A stretch of 64,000 nt of DNA from NCBI RefSeq assembly GCF_027943255.1, contig NC_072896.1, positions 2,418,001 through 2,482,000 on the forward strand. The letters are read 5' to 3'. The position numbers and the translations under genes are program-made. The stretch is from Anastrepha obliqua (taxonomy: Eukaryota > Arthropoda > Insecta > Diptera > Tephritidae). Of this stretch, positions 35,447 through 45,569 are shown one piece after another (position 1 is the stretch's first letter; each line of letters begins with the position of its first letter). The notes under the pieces are model-generated. The model was given only the letters and a program-made list of their open reading frames with translations. It was not told the origin of the DNA and searched no databases.

Positions 35447-35829
35447 GGAACGCGTTAAAATTTTTGAAACTTATTGGCATCCATAGAAAGGACCAATTCT
35501 ATTTCCCCACGTCTGGGCACGCCATATTTGTAGCCAGCGTCATCGTCTTCTTGTGTCTCTACGTCAAGTAGTACGTCATTGCGAGTTAATGAGTCAAGTG
35601 TCTGTGGTTGTCCTCGTCCCTTCAATTTCGGTCAGCCTCCACTGCACTGCTGCTAATGGTGTTGCTACTATTGATTGCTACCGTGTCTTGAGCTCCCAAT
35701 CGATTTGGCAGAGACGCATTACGATTTTTGCTGCGAAAGCTCGAACTCACGCCCACTTCCCGCTGGTTGAACACATATCTCTTGTGGGGGTGTTTAAGGC
35801 TATTGGATGCACCAAAACTATTTCAACTG
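35447..35829. other. intergenic, no gene seen
   Basis: A 95-codon plus frame (35553-35840) is open but shows no family likeness. It may be LINE antisense. Confidence 0.4.
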
Positions 35830-36110
35830 CATCTCTATGATAGCAGCATGCATGGGAGTAGAGTTGGTGAAGGCGGTAAGGGTCCCTTGTTGTAGTTGCA
35901 CATGCCCTGCCGATATTCCGTCGGGTTCTGTAATTGTAGCTTCTGTTGGATGTCGTCAGTGAGCTCAAGAAGATCCCTTCTGATGTGTCTGATAGCCGGA
36001 TGGTAGCATGCCGATAGGAAATGCTCTCTGAGCACTGTGTTACCCTCCTTCAATGGGATCCAGTGTATCCCGAGTGCTATATTCAAGCGGGGCTGTAACT
36101 GCTTTACCTG
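35830..36110 (-). mobile_element. jockey-like LINE fragment, RT C-terminal part
   Basis: The minus strand reads HWIPLKEGNTVLREHFLSAC, YHPAIRHIRRDLLEL, DDIQQKLQLQNPTEYRQ, which parallels VKEHNKLLSKQFLLGCYRR of the LINE at 39200-39993. No catalytic residues are included. Confidence 0.55.
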
Positions 36111-37324
36111 TATGCCGCTAGTTCTGTGTTATTTCTTGGTGTAAAGGACTACCGGCTAACGATTCTTATGGCAGCCGATTCACAACTAAGCTATAGGCTC
36201 AGCGATCCAACTCTGTGTGGGAATTTTTAGGAGACAAGTCGTTTTCGTTTTTATTTAAAAAAGGTTTTTGGCTGGATAGAAAACAAAACGGCATACAAGA
36301 ATTCGGGGAATCGGCTGCAAGTTGGAGATGTGTCTACAAACTGAGATTCAAATGCGCTAATACAAACACACACATATATGGATATTTAAGTGCATACATA
36401 CTTCTGTACAAATGTGCATACAACTGTACGTACGTACAAACAGAAATGCATCCAGCACATTCTAGAGTTACGCACAGATGCACACTGACCCCACAAACAC
36501 ATTAATAGGTTTGACAAACGCTCGTAATTGTCAAATGGCAAATTTTAAGCAATAAATTTTCCAAATTCAATGCAAAACAAAAACAAACACTCAACACATA
36601 CATATACACATACAAGTACATCTGTATGTTTGTATGCGGGAAACATCACTCCCACCCATTTTGTGAAATCTTTACGAGCCACACAACAGAACAACAACCA
36701 CTACATTACAACGCAGCAGCAATTTGTGGCAATACAATATACGCCTCCCACACGCACAGCCACGCACAAATCTGTGCACAGCCCTTTGAAAACTTCCCAC
36801 AGTATATCATGTGTTGCCAAATTATCTATGAGAGTTATTCGCACTTTCGGGCGGGCGAGTGTGTTGTGCAGCATGAAATAATCGGTTGTGGTTTATGGTA
36901 ATCCACACAAAAATTTGGGAAACGGAGCTTTTTTTTTACAAGTACAGTAAGTGCTGGCACAAATATACTAAAAACTACCTCGAGTTAATAGTCTTCTTAT
37001 CGTTTTTTAATTTTTTTGACGAAATAAACAAGTCATTAGGCAACTCAGTCAGTGCTGGTTATTTATCAAGTATTTGGCTGTTATGCCTTTGACCGAACCA
37101 ATCATTAATTGTAAGCCAATGACGAAAACAAGATGTTGATTGAGTAGCTTAGGACAAAGCTGTGTACCTCAGCACCTCTGCTTTGTGTGGCATTCCCATT
37201 GTCGAAATTAAGAAGTGGAAATGGAAATGGATGGATAAATTAACATTAAAGTTTTTCCTTTGAATTTTCAGTCAACAAAGAATTTACTTTAATTATATCA
37301 ATCTTAAAGCGTCTGGTAAAGTAA
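36111..37324. other. intergenic, no gene seen
   Basis: CA- and CATA-rich low-complexity patches near 36360-36420 and 36590-36620. Frames there are repeat-driven. Confidence 0.5.
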
Positions 37325-37974
37325 ATGGTCAAATACAGTCCATGTAATGGACGCGTGGCAGAAAAAATTCAAACTTATACTTCCGTTTTACAAAAAAATT
37401 TAATTCTGCCAAATAGGTGGATCCAATTTGTTAGTTTTGTGAGAAATTTAGAAAGCGTACGTTGTTTTTACAAAATGAATTTTACTGAATACGAGTATTC
37501 CTATGTACACAGCCTAAAGACAAAAATGCAAAATCTACAGCAAAATAAGATGAAGAATTCAAAAAACTTCATGAAAGAATGGGTGCAACGGTACACCGAA
37601 GTTAAAAACATTGACGACTCCTCCGGACGAGGTCCAAAATAATACCTCTCCAAAAAAAGATCAGAAGAATAATTTATTATTTACCCAACTTATCGTTGCA
37701 TGAAGCTGAGAGAGTTTTAAGGAAAAGTGGTGTTATCCAAAGACACCACTCGAGAACGTTTACGTGCAGAAGATCTTCAGAACACATTGAAAAGACTTTC
37801 CTGGGTTAAGGCAAATTCAGAACGGAATTGAGCAAACTTAATAGTTACACCTAGTTCACAACTATCAAGTAATATTATTTTATTAAATTCGACAGTATTT
37901 ACAGGAAATACCTATATAACTGGAAGACAGCTGACAGAAATTTACATATATTTGTCAGTCATCAAAATGTCTGG

Positions 37975-38630
37975 AAAAAGATCATTTGGTTTTTTTCGTT
38001 TAAGTCTCCGGCATTGGTCATCTAAATTGGCAAGTCGCCGAGCCTCCGGGTTAGTATGTTTTTCGAGCCTTTCGGCATGAGCTTCAGCTGAATGTTTGAC
38101 AACCTTCTGATACTAATGACATCTTGAGGTCACGATGTAAATCAGTGTTCCTCACATACCATGGTGCGTTTACTGCGTTCTTTAGAAACTTGTTTTGAAA
38201 TCGTTGTATTTTTTCGATATGAGTTTGTTTGGCATAGCCCCATAGCTGTATACCATAAGTCCACACAGGTTTAACACGTTCCCGGTCCCAATACAAAAAT
38301 GCAAAATTGACCGACAAGTCCAACAGGGTTTTTTGAATAATTTGTTTTTACTTTATTATCGTACCAGCACGTCCAGTGCAGAAACTGTACAGTTCCGTTA
38401 CGTCCAGTCAAATAATTTGCTTTAGGAGTTTCATATACCCCTGACGCACATATGGCTCAGGAACGTATCAGTGCTTATCAGGTGCACGTTTCCTGAACCA
38501 TATGTGGCTCAGCGGGCAGGGAACGTGTTAAATACTTGTTTATAAATTAAAAGTTTGTTTTGTATGGAAAGAGGAGACCTTCTTCCAGTAAGCCAGTTTA
38601 ATTTTTGCATTTTGAGGGGAATGAGTTAAG
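37975..38630 (-). mobile_element. jockey-like LINE fragment, itself interrupted
   Basis: Read on the minus strand and skipping the MITE at 38271-38531: MQKLNWLTGRRSPLSIQNKL, LIYKQVFKPVWTYGIQLWGY, then IEKIQRFQNKFLKNAVNAPW, YVRNTDLHRDL. After a frameshift, HAERLEKHTNPEARRLANLD and RRLKRKKPNDLF follow. This is the thumb and end of a jockey-clade reverse transcriptase. It is a relative of the LINE at 41492, whose own copy stops just after the APWY motif. Confidence 0.8.
38271..38531. mobile_element. TTAA MITE with internal hairpin, inserted in a jockey LINE
   Basis: Perfect 13-14 bp terminal inverted repeats (TTTAACACGTTCCC and GGGAACGTGTTAAA). TTAA occurs at both ends. Removing the insert with one TTAA restores the LINE reading KQVFKPVW without a break, which proves the insertion site. 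Inside, at 38449-38513, CACATATGGCTCAGGAACGT and its near-complement ACGTTTCCTGAACCATATGT form a strong hairpin. The TTAA target points to piggyBac-type mobilisation. Confidence 0.85.
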
Positions 38631-38870
38631 GTTCATGTTTGGGGCTGCTTCTCTCAAAGAGGATTTGGCTATTTATTTGTGTTTACCGCCAACTTGAATG
38701 CAGTTTTGATAAATCAAATTTACCAAAAAACATTATTACCATCAGCCACGAAGATATTTGAAAGAACTAGCCAACCTTGGATTTTACAAGAAGCCAATGA
38801 TCCCAAGCATCGAAGCTGAAGTCACGACATTCGATAGTTTAGGGAAAACTATCAGTGGTATCGTTTAGAG

Positions 38871-39199
38871 GTAAGAAACTATAGATAGTCAAATAATAAA
38901 TAGGCTATTGACAGTTTCGTTTAAATTTATTAGTGTTTACAATATTAACTAAATATATTTAAAGTACGTTCACATATGCATTAATTACCAATAAATCCAC
39001 CAAATTAATCTACCCGTTCACATATGGCAGATTACCTGCAAAACTTGACAATCAGCTGTCAATACTGCTGTGAAAGTTTTTCTTCATAGAAATTATTTTG
39101 GGGGAATATTTCGGTGTTTTTCCTTTGTTTAATTATTATTAACGATTTGAATAAAAGACAAAGAGAAGAAATAGTTAATTTAATTGCGCAATTGGCTGC
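38871..39199. other. noncoding; possible left end of an older DNA element
   Basis: CGTTCACATATG occurs at 38967 and 39015 in the same direction, and its reverse complement CATATGTGAACG at 40452. An older element enclosing 39.0-40.5 kb is possible but no transposase is recognised. Confidence 0.4.
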
Positions 39200-39993
39200 A
39201 ATTGATATTGTTTTTGTTGTAGCAGTAACTTTGCCCTGTCAGTGTAGTGTAATCACCGGCCGTCTTCGTCGAACTTATGTAACGGTAGGCCCAGGAAACT
39301 AGCTGTTTCGTCAGGTGGGGTCCAAAGGGAGAGGGGTAATAGATAAGTGAGTTTGATGAGGCATGGGAAAAGGTGGTTAGTGTCGTGCGGGGTGCCTTCA
39401 CATGCCGGACATATGTTTAGTATGTCGGGGTCGATTCGGGATAAGTAGGAGCTTAACCTGCTACAATATCCAGAACGTAATTGTGCCAAGGTTACGCGGG
39501 ACTCTCGAGGAAGTTGGAGCTCTTCGTCTGCGATGGGTGGTGGTTGGACTCCGATAACGGCATTCGGGAGTCGGGAGCTTAAGAAGGTGGTGAGGGTATC
39601 CCGATAATTGTCGTTGATGGTCTGTCTTTACACTGTCCGATCCGCGCAATTGGGGAAGTGCCTCCTGACATGCCTGGGAAGTGGCTCAGGCTCAAGCGGA
39701 TGTCTGCACGGGTGAGGCCTGCGGTAACATCCTAGCAGGAACTGCTTGCTGAGCAGTTTGTTATGCTCCTTCACAGGCAGCAAATTGGCCTCGACGTGTA
39801 GGTGTTGTATCGAGAATATCATGAGACATCCTGTCGCAGTCCTTATGGCAGTGTTTTGGCAGATCTGTAGCTTCGTCCACTGCCAACCACTGGTTCCAGG
39901 CGAGCAGACAGGCGCAGCATAGTTTCGAACCGGTCGGCCTATTGCCTTGAAAGTCGACAGCAACATTTCCTTGTCATTGCCCCAAGTGCCGCT
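39200..39993 (-). mobile_element. 5'-truncated jockey-like LINE with target-site duplication
   Basis: The minus strand encodes GRPVRNYAAPVCSPGTSGWQ, LQICQNTAIRTATGCLM, HNKLLSKQFLLGCYRR, PLEPEPLPRHVRRHFPNC and, after frameshifts, LAQLRSGYCSRLSSYLSRID, CPACEGTPHDTNHLFPC and LWTPPDETASFLGLPL, the C-terminal part of a jockey-clade element. The 3' UTR ends GGGCAAAGTTACTGCTACAA then CAAAAACAATAT. GCAATTGGCTGC flanks both sides (39188-39199 and 39994-40005), a 12-bp target-site duplication that fixes both ends. Reverse transcriptase core and endonuclease are absent. Confidence 0.88.
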
Positions 39994-40005
39994 GCAATTG
40001 GCTGC

Positions 40006-40874
40006 TAATATGATAATAAACAATTGGAGGAAATCCGTAAGCGACGTTTACTGAGGTTGCAACAAATTATGGCAGCAGTACGCATGGGAAAGTCTATATT
40101 AAATTTTATAAAAAGTAATAAGAGGGCAAAACATTTGTGAACACTCGCTTTTTTCTGTAAAATGAATCCATAATTAATAATATTTAACAAAAAATGAATT
40201 AGAAATATGTCTACAAACCTGTTTTCTTTGCCGGCATCCATTTTATTTAGTTTTTACTTTCACTTTTTTTTACATTTATTATTATTACGATAACACAGAA
40301 AACACAGGGTTGTATGTCAAAAAGTATCGTTATTATCTAGGATTTTTTTATAATCTCAGATTTTGGGAGAGAAATTTTGTATAGGAAATCTCGCTTTTTA
40401 ATTACGGATTGGAATTGAAGCACAAAAAAGTATATCATCTACTTATATGTACATATGTGAACGCATTATTACTAAATTTTTACTTACTAAAATTTAACTT
40501 GGATTCAAAATTTGTGGAACAACTGTATTTTTTTACATCTGACGATTGTCGAGTCGCGCGAAAGGAGTTGCCCATCTTTGAGCCTTGCTTTGGCTTTGGC
40601 ATTACTCCACTTTGGCTCATATAAATGAATGTATTCATAGTCAGCTATCAGTCAGCTGTAAGCTAACGCCAACGCAATCGGAAAGTTTTATGTAGCCGGT
40701 CTTTGAGGCTTGCTTTACAAATGATGCTATTTGCAATCGGATCCGAAGTGACAATTTGTACAACTTCATCAAGAAAGTCGACTATATAGAAAAGTAAGAA
40801 GCAAAGGTTTCTATTGATGTTGAGTTCGATGGATAGAACATTTGCCGAAAACACCAATTTTTTTTGGATATGCT
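40006..40874. other. noncoding, short unplaced frames
   Basis: A plus-strand frame (40041-40140) reads QLEEIRKRRLLRLQQIMAAV then RMGKSILNFIKSNKRAKHL and stops. On the minus strand MDAGKENR starts at 40241. Either could be a remnant of the element that the LINE entered; I do not recognise them. Confidence 0.35.
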
Positions 40875-41057
40875 GAACAGGTAGTAGCAGTAGAGCAAAA
40901 ACAGGAAGAAGAATGTACTTTGTTTTTGCTTTTTGTCCCTAAACATCAAAATCTATAAATAAAGATCGACAATTAAGAGTGATTTACTCAAAATTTGATA
41001 ACTTAAAAAATAACGAAAAAAAAACAAATCAGCTGCTCTACTGATACTACCTGTTCA
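40875..41057. mobile_element. small inverted-repeat element (MITE-like)
   Basis: GAACAGGTAGTAGCAGTAGA at the left end and its reverse complement with one mismatch (GAACAGGTAGTATCAGTAGA) at the right end, about 23 bp each, around an A+T-rich noncoding core of about 137 bp. No target duplication is obvious. Confidence 0.6.
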
Positions 41058-41456
41058 TGTGGCTCACCTGGTTTTTCGGGTCACCCATTTGGACACATCA
41101 ACTCGTAATCAATAATTATTGAAACGAAACCCAGTGTTCTTAGAGCAAAACTAAGTTGGTTATTGTTCCATATTTTCAGAAAACACGTTCGACGTGATAT
41201 GAAATCTGCAAAATTGCGGTTTCAGCAACAGGTCATTGAAGTAGTAAAAGAGTAGGAATATTTTTATAAATATTGAGTGCATTATGCAGAAATAATGTGG
41301 CAGAACGAAGTGTTCGAACACACCCCATATCGCATTTAGATATAGGCAGTTTAAAAGAAACTTAACTGCATTTGGTTTGAATACAATCAATTAATTTTAG
41401 ATTATCTGTGAGTTGTGTAATACAATTTTCTTTCGCATCGCATTACAGAGTGGCCA

Positions 41457-41458
<2 letters not shown>
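41058..41458. other. intergenic, no gene seen
   Basis: No supported feature between the small MITE and the poly(T) run. Confidence 0.45.

Positions 41459-41491
<33 letters not shown>
41459..41491. repeat. poly(T) tract, about 33 bases
   Basis: An uninterrupted T run just upstream of the jockey-like LINE. On the minus strand it would be a poly(A) tail, but no minus-strand element is recognised to its right. Confidence 0.9.
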
Positions 41492-41492
<1 letters not shown>

Positions 41493-44400
41493 TATTATTA
41501 TTAAACACCATACTTAGATTAAACTTATTTTGCTTCTAAGTAAATCGCATAAACTAAACTCTGCGTTATTATGGGAGACGATCGTGCACCTCCACCGGGA
41601 GGTGGCGGAAATCAAGCAAAGCCAATTGCAACCAAAAATAACCAGTATGAAACAATAATAAATCAGTTATCAGAGAAATTAAAAAATTTGGAAAAGCTAT
41701 GCGCCGATCTTAAAAAAGAAGTAGTACACCTTAAATCAGAAAATTGCCAATTAAAATCCAATGTTGGAAAAAATGCACTTCAAATAGAAAATGCAAATGA
41801 TAAAATATATGAAACCGATGAAGAAGAGCTAACCCCTGAAACGGAATGGATACTCAAAAAGAGATCCAGCAAAAAGAGGAAAGCCGATTCTTCCCCCGAA
41901 CTATTGATTTCTTCACCAATTATTCAAAATCCTCAAGAAACCAAGGAAGTAAAAAGAAGGCCCATCGACCTCCACCTATAATGGTCTCGGTAGAGTGTAA
42001 TTACCAACAGCTTTTTAAAATAGCGAAAGCTGAGGCAAGCGAAGAGTTTCAAATTAAACTGCTTAGCAACAAATATTACAAAGTATCTACCAAGGACCCA
42101 AATGATTATAGGAAAATTACGAAAGCACTGAAAAACAAAAATATTTCATGGTACACTTATGAAGATAAGCATTCAAGACCAATTAAGGTCATAGCCAAAA
42201 ATTTACACCACTCATGTGACCCCAAGGATATAATTTCCGACTTGAATAAACAGGGATTAAAAATAACCAACGCGATAAACAAATTAAAATGGAAAACTAA
42301 GCAACCGCTTGATATGTTCCTTCTTACGTTTGAAACTTCGGAAGACATAAATAAAATTTATAATATAAAAACCATACTGCATTCAGTAGTCAATATTGAA
42401 CCAGTTAGACAACCAACGTTTATACCTCAATGTAAGTCCTGTCAATCCTTCGGACATACACATAACTACTGCGGAAAGCAACCTAGATGTGTTAAGTGCG
42501 CAGGCAAGCACCAAACTTCTCTCTGCACAAAACCGGAGGAACATCAACCGAAATGTTGCAATTGTGGAGAAGCCCATCCGGCTAGTTACAGAGGTTGCAT
42601 TGTAGCAAAAAAGCTACAAAAGATACGTGACAAGCAAACTAACAAAAATAAAGCTACTACCGGAACTTTACACCCAAACAAAGAAGTAGCTGAAGCCGAT
42701 AATAAAGATGGGCTACCTGAAACAGAAAATAAACAGCAAACTCTGCTATCATCAGATACGGCACCAAAGGTGCTTACATTTGCAGAAACATTGAAGGCTA
42801 ACAAAATTGAGGAAGATAACATTTTGAAACTGATCCTAGAGAAACTAACAAAACAACATGAATTCAATTTGGTACTCGAAAAAAGACTGCAAAACGTCGA
42901 AAAATATCTGCAAAATAAGTCATAATGCCAAACTTCCTGAAAGTAATGCTCTGGAACGCAAACGGGCTTTTAAAGCATCAAAAAGAGCTGGAATTTATTT
43001 TAGATTCTCAAAAAGTGGATGTATGTTTGATTGCAGAGACACACTTCACAAAGGAGTCATCAATAAAAATTAAAAATTACAATGTTTATCACACTATCCA
43101 CCCTAGCAACCGTGCAAGAGGAGGGAGTGCAATTATAATCAAAAGAAACTTGAAACATCACGAAGACCAAAAAATATTCACGGAAGAATTCCAGGTAACA
43201 ACTGTTACGATATACGCCAAAACTGAAATATCAATTTCCGCGGTATATAGCCCTCCACGACATACAATCAAATGCGCCCAATATATTGAACTGATAAACA
43301 GCCACAATAATAGATTTATAATGGGTGGCGACTTCAATGCCAAGCATACTCACTGGGGATCGCGACTCACAACAACCAAAGGAAGAGAACTTTACGATGC
43401 ACTTAAGAAGACAGGATGCATTGCTATATCGACGAGCAGCCCAACGTACTGGCCAACAGATCCACATAAAACACCGGACTTAATTGATTTTTTCATCGCT
43501 AAAAAAGTATCAACCGCTTATGTAAACATTGAGAATGGCATGGATATGTCATCAGATCACTCTCCTATTTATCTAACACTGCACGAAAATGTAACGACAA
43601 TACAACATCCATTCAAACTGACTAACCACCTTACAGATTGGGATTACTTTAAACACATTTTGGAAGGCCCAGATGACCACCTGCCGATAATCAGCACAAA
43701 GGATCAACTCGATGACGAAGTACTTCGATTGACAAATAACATCCAACGCGCAGCTTGGCAGAGTACACCAACTATAAGGAAAATCATTTCAGGTCACAAG
43801 TATACCAAAGAAATAAAGGAAATGGCATTGAAGAAACGGAAAATACGAAGAAGATGGCATCAAACAAGATCACCTCTTGACAAAGCTCAGCTAAATAAAA
43901 TAACCAAAACACTTAGCGACGAAATTAAAGCGTACAAAAACAGTTCATTCACAAAATACCTGCAAGAGTTAACAAATGAACGGAAGACAAATTATTCACT
44001 GTGGAAATGTACTAAAAAATTAAAACAACCGTTATCTCAGAACGCACCCATCAAGATACATGGCAATAAGTGGGCCAAAACAAATAAACAAAAAGCAGAC
44101 ACATTCGCAAACTACCTCGAGGAGACGTTCACACCATATGGATCGGTAATGGCTGATGATATGGATCACGACGGCGATAGCAATGCTATAAATGAGATCC
44201 CTCCGGTTTCACAAGACGAAATATTAGAAGAAATTTCACATCTAAAGATAAAAAAATCGCCAGGCTACGACCTCATTACTGCTGAAATATTGAAACAGCT
44301 CCCGAACAATATTATTGCTGTATTGACGAATATCGTCAACAGCACATTTAAGCTAAAATATTTTTCAATATATTGGAAAACAGCGGAAGTCGTTATGTTC

Positions 44401-45411
44401 AATAAGCCAGGTAAAGATACTCACGATGTAACATCATACAGGCCTATCTCCCTTCTTCCAATACTATCGAAAATGGTGGAAAAATTGTTAATCAAAAGGA
44501 TCAACATAATAATAGAAAACAAAAAAATTATACCGACGCACCAATTTGGATTCCGCACGAAGCATTCGACTATCGATCAAGTACATAGGATAGTGCGAAT
44601 AATAGAAAATGCTTTCGAAGAAAGAAAAACCTGCTCTGCGGTATTTCTTGATATATCCAAGGCGTTCGACAAAGTATGCCACTATGGGCTACAGAAGAAA
44701 ATAAATGCGTTGCTACCCAAGCAGTACTCCACCATCCTACATTCGTATTTATCCGACCGCTACTTCAGAGTAAAACAAGAAGATTCATATTCATGTCTCA
44801 AACCAATCAAAGCAGGGGTGCCCCAGGGAAGCGTACTTGGCCCTTTATTGTATTTGCTCTTTACATGCGATCTGCCATGCAATTCAAACTGCGTAACAGC
44901 TACTTTTGCCGACGATACAGCTATTCTTTCGATAGGAAACACGGAAAACACATCGACATCACAATTACAATTAGCCATAAATGAAATATATGACTGGACC
45001 AATAAATGGCATATTAAATTAAATGAAAGCAAGTCTGTGCATATAAATTTCACCCAAAACAAAATTAAATATGTTCCAATATATTTAAATGGTAGACAGG
45101 TTCCATACTCAAATACTGCAAAGTATCTGGGCATGACTCTAGACGCCAAGCTAAGATGGAAAGCCCATGTAAAGAAAAAGAAAGAAGAAATGGAATTAAA
45201 ATACAGAAATATGTATTGGCTTATGGGAAAGGAATCAGCACTATCCACCAATAATAAAATGATTATATACAAACAAATTCTGAAGCCTGTATGGTCCTAC
45301 GGCGCACAGTTATGGGGTTGCTCCAGCCAAAGTAACATTCAATCTATACAAAGGCTCCAAAACAAAATTATTAAATGTGCAGTCGGTGCTCCGTGGTATA
45401 TCCGTATTATT
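41492..45411 (+). mobile_element. jockey-clade LINE, full 5' part, 3' end missing
   Basis: Order: short 5' UTR, ORF1 (Gag-like, zinc knuckles), ORF2 (endonuclease plus reverse transcriptase). The element stops after the APWY motif of ORF2, where related elements have about 60 more residues and a 3' UTR. At that point it meets the I-like LINE running the other way. Loss of the 3' end is unusual for LINEs, which normally lose the 5' end, so deletion or rearrangement after insertion is likely. Confidence 0.9.
41571..42925 (+). CDS. LINE ORF1, Gag-like RNA-binding protein, one frameshift
   Basis: The ORF1 protein coats the element's RNA in a ribonucleoprotein particle. It begins at ATG 41571 with a Gly/Pro-rich leader and a coiled-coil-like stretch (SEKLKNLEKLCADLKKEVVH). 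The first frame ends at 41981. The rest continues in another frame from about 41960 (KKKAHRPPPIMVSV) to 42925, so one base is missing in or near the A run at 41950-41956. The second part has a PRE_C2HC-like region (about 42000-42400) and three zinc knuckles (CKSCQSFGHTHNYC, CVKCAGKHQTSLC, CCNCGEAHPASYRGC). The C-terminus is charged and helical. The stop TAA shares its last A with the ORF2 ATG (TAATG). Confidence 0.85.
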
Positions 45412-45414
45412 TAG
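42925..45414 (+). CDS. LINE ORF2, endonuclease and reverse transcriptase, 3'-truncated
   Basis: An 829-residue open frame. The apurinic-type endonuclease covers residues 1-220, with Asn11 (LWNANG), Glu38 (AETHF), GGDFNAKHTHWGS and SSDHSPIYL. The reverse transcriptase covers about 440-720: YRPISLLPILSKMVEKL, HQFGFRTKHST, FLDISKAFDKV (first Asp), GVPQGSVLGPLLY, and TFADDTAIL near residue 661. The thumb has KYLGMTLDAKLRW. All catalytic residues I can check are present. The frame ends VGAPWYIRII plus stop at the junction, missing the usual end (compare NAPWYVRNTDLHRDL at 38100). Translation probably relied on termination-reinitiation at TAATG. It could not mobilise its own RNA without a 3' UTR. 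Confidence 0.92.
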   Translation: MPNFLKVMLWNANGLLKHQKELEFILDSQKVDVCLIAETHFTKESSIKIKNYNVYHTIHPSNRARGGSAIIIKRNLKHHEDQKIFTEEFQVTTVTIYAKTEISISAVYSPPRHTIKCAQYIELINSHNNRFIMGGDFNAKHTHWGSRLTTTKGRELYDALKKTGCIAISTSSPTYWPTDPHKTPDLIDFFIAKKVSTAYVNIENGMDMSSDHSPIYLTLHENVTTIQHPFKLTNHLTDWDYFKHILEGPDDHLPIISTKDQLDDEVLRLTNNIQRAAWQSTPTIRKIISGHKYTKEIKEMALKKRKIRRRWHQTRSPLDKAQLNKITKTLSDEIKAYKNSSFTKYLQELTNERKTNYSLWKCTKKLKQPLSQNAPIKIHGNKWAKTNKQKADTFANYLEETFTPYGSVMADDMDHDGDSNAINEIPPVSQDEILEEISHLKIKKSPGYDLITAEILKQLPNNIIAVLTNIVNSTFKLKYFSIYWKTAEVVMFNKPGKDTHDVTSYRPISLLPILSKMVEKLLIKRINIIIENKKIIPTHQFGFRTKHSTIDQVHRIVRIIENAFEERKTCSAVFLDISKAFDKVCHYGLQKKINALLPKQYSTILHSYLSDRYFRVKQEDSYSCLKPIKAGVPQGSVLGPLLYLLFTCDLPCNSNCVTATFADDTAILSIGNTENTSTSQLQLAINEIYDWTNKWHIKLNESKSVHINFTQNKIKYVPIYLNGRQVPYSNTAKYLGMTLDAKLRWKAHVKKKKEEMELKYRNMYWLMGKESALSTNNKMIIYKQILKPVWSYGAQLWGCSSQSNIQSIQRLQNKIIKCAVGAPWYIRII

Positions 45415-45569
45415 TGACTGGTATGACCAGTACTAGAATTATGTTTGAGCATTGGCTGCAGAGGCCATCAGCTCTGTGACGTCTGTGGCGTGATTTGGAC
45501 ATTTGTTGAGGATGTGGTCCAATGTTTGGTTTGAGTTGCAGGTTGTACAGATAGGGTGATTTTCTTTTT

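Larger units (their letters stand above)
37325..38870 (+). pseudogene. Tc1-like transposase relic split by a LINE
   Basis: The left piece (37325-37840) has NFMKEWVQRYTEVKNIDDSS then GRGPK, a Tc1-type helix-turn-helix end and GRPK-like hook, followed after a stop by RRIIYYLPNLSLHEAERVL and SKDTTRERLRAEDLQ (second HTH). The right piece (38620-38835) has VKVHVWGCFSQRGFGYLFVF and QIYQKTLLPS, then LQEANDPKHRS, the second catalytic Asp block. The first Asp block (FTDE-like) and the final SPDLNPIEN block are not found. The middle 37975-38630 is an inserted minus-strand LINE. Inactive. Confidence 0.65.

Noticed and set aside
41940..41985. Programmed -1 frameshift in LINE ORF1
   Set aside because: GTAAAAAGA is not a standard slippery heptamer and Gag-like ORF1 proteins are normally continuous; a one-base deletion is simpler.
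44676..45272. Frames opposite and overlapping LINE ORF2
   Set aside because: Shadows of the reverse-transcriptase frame.
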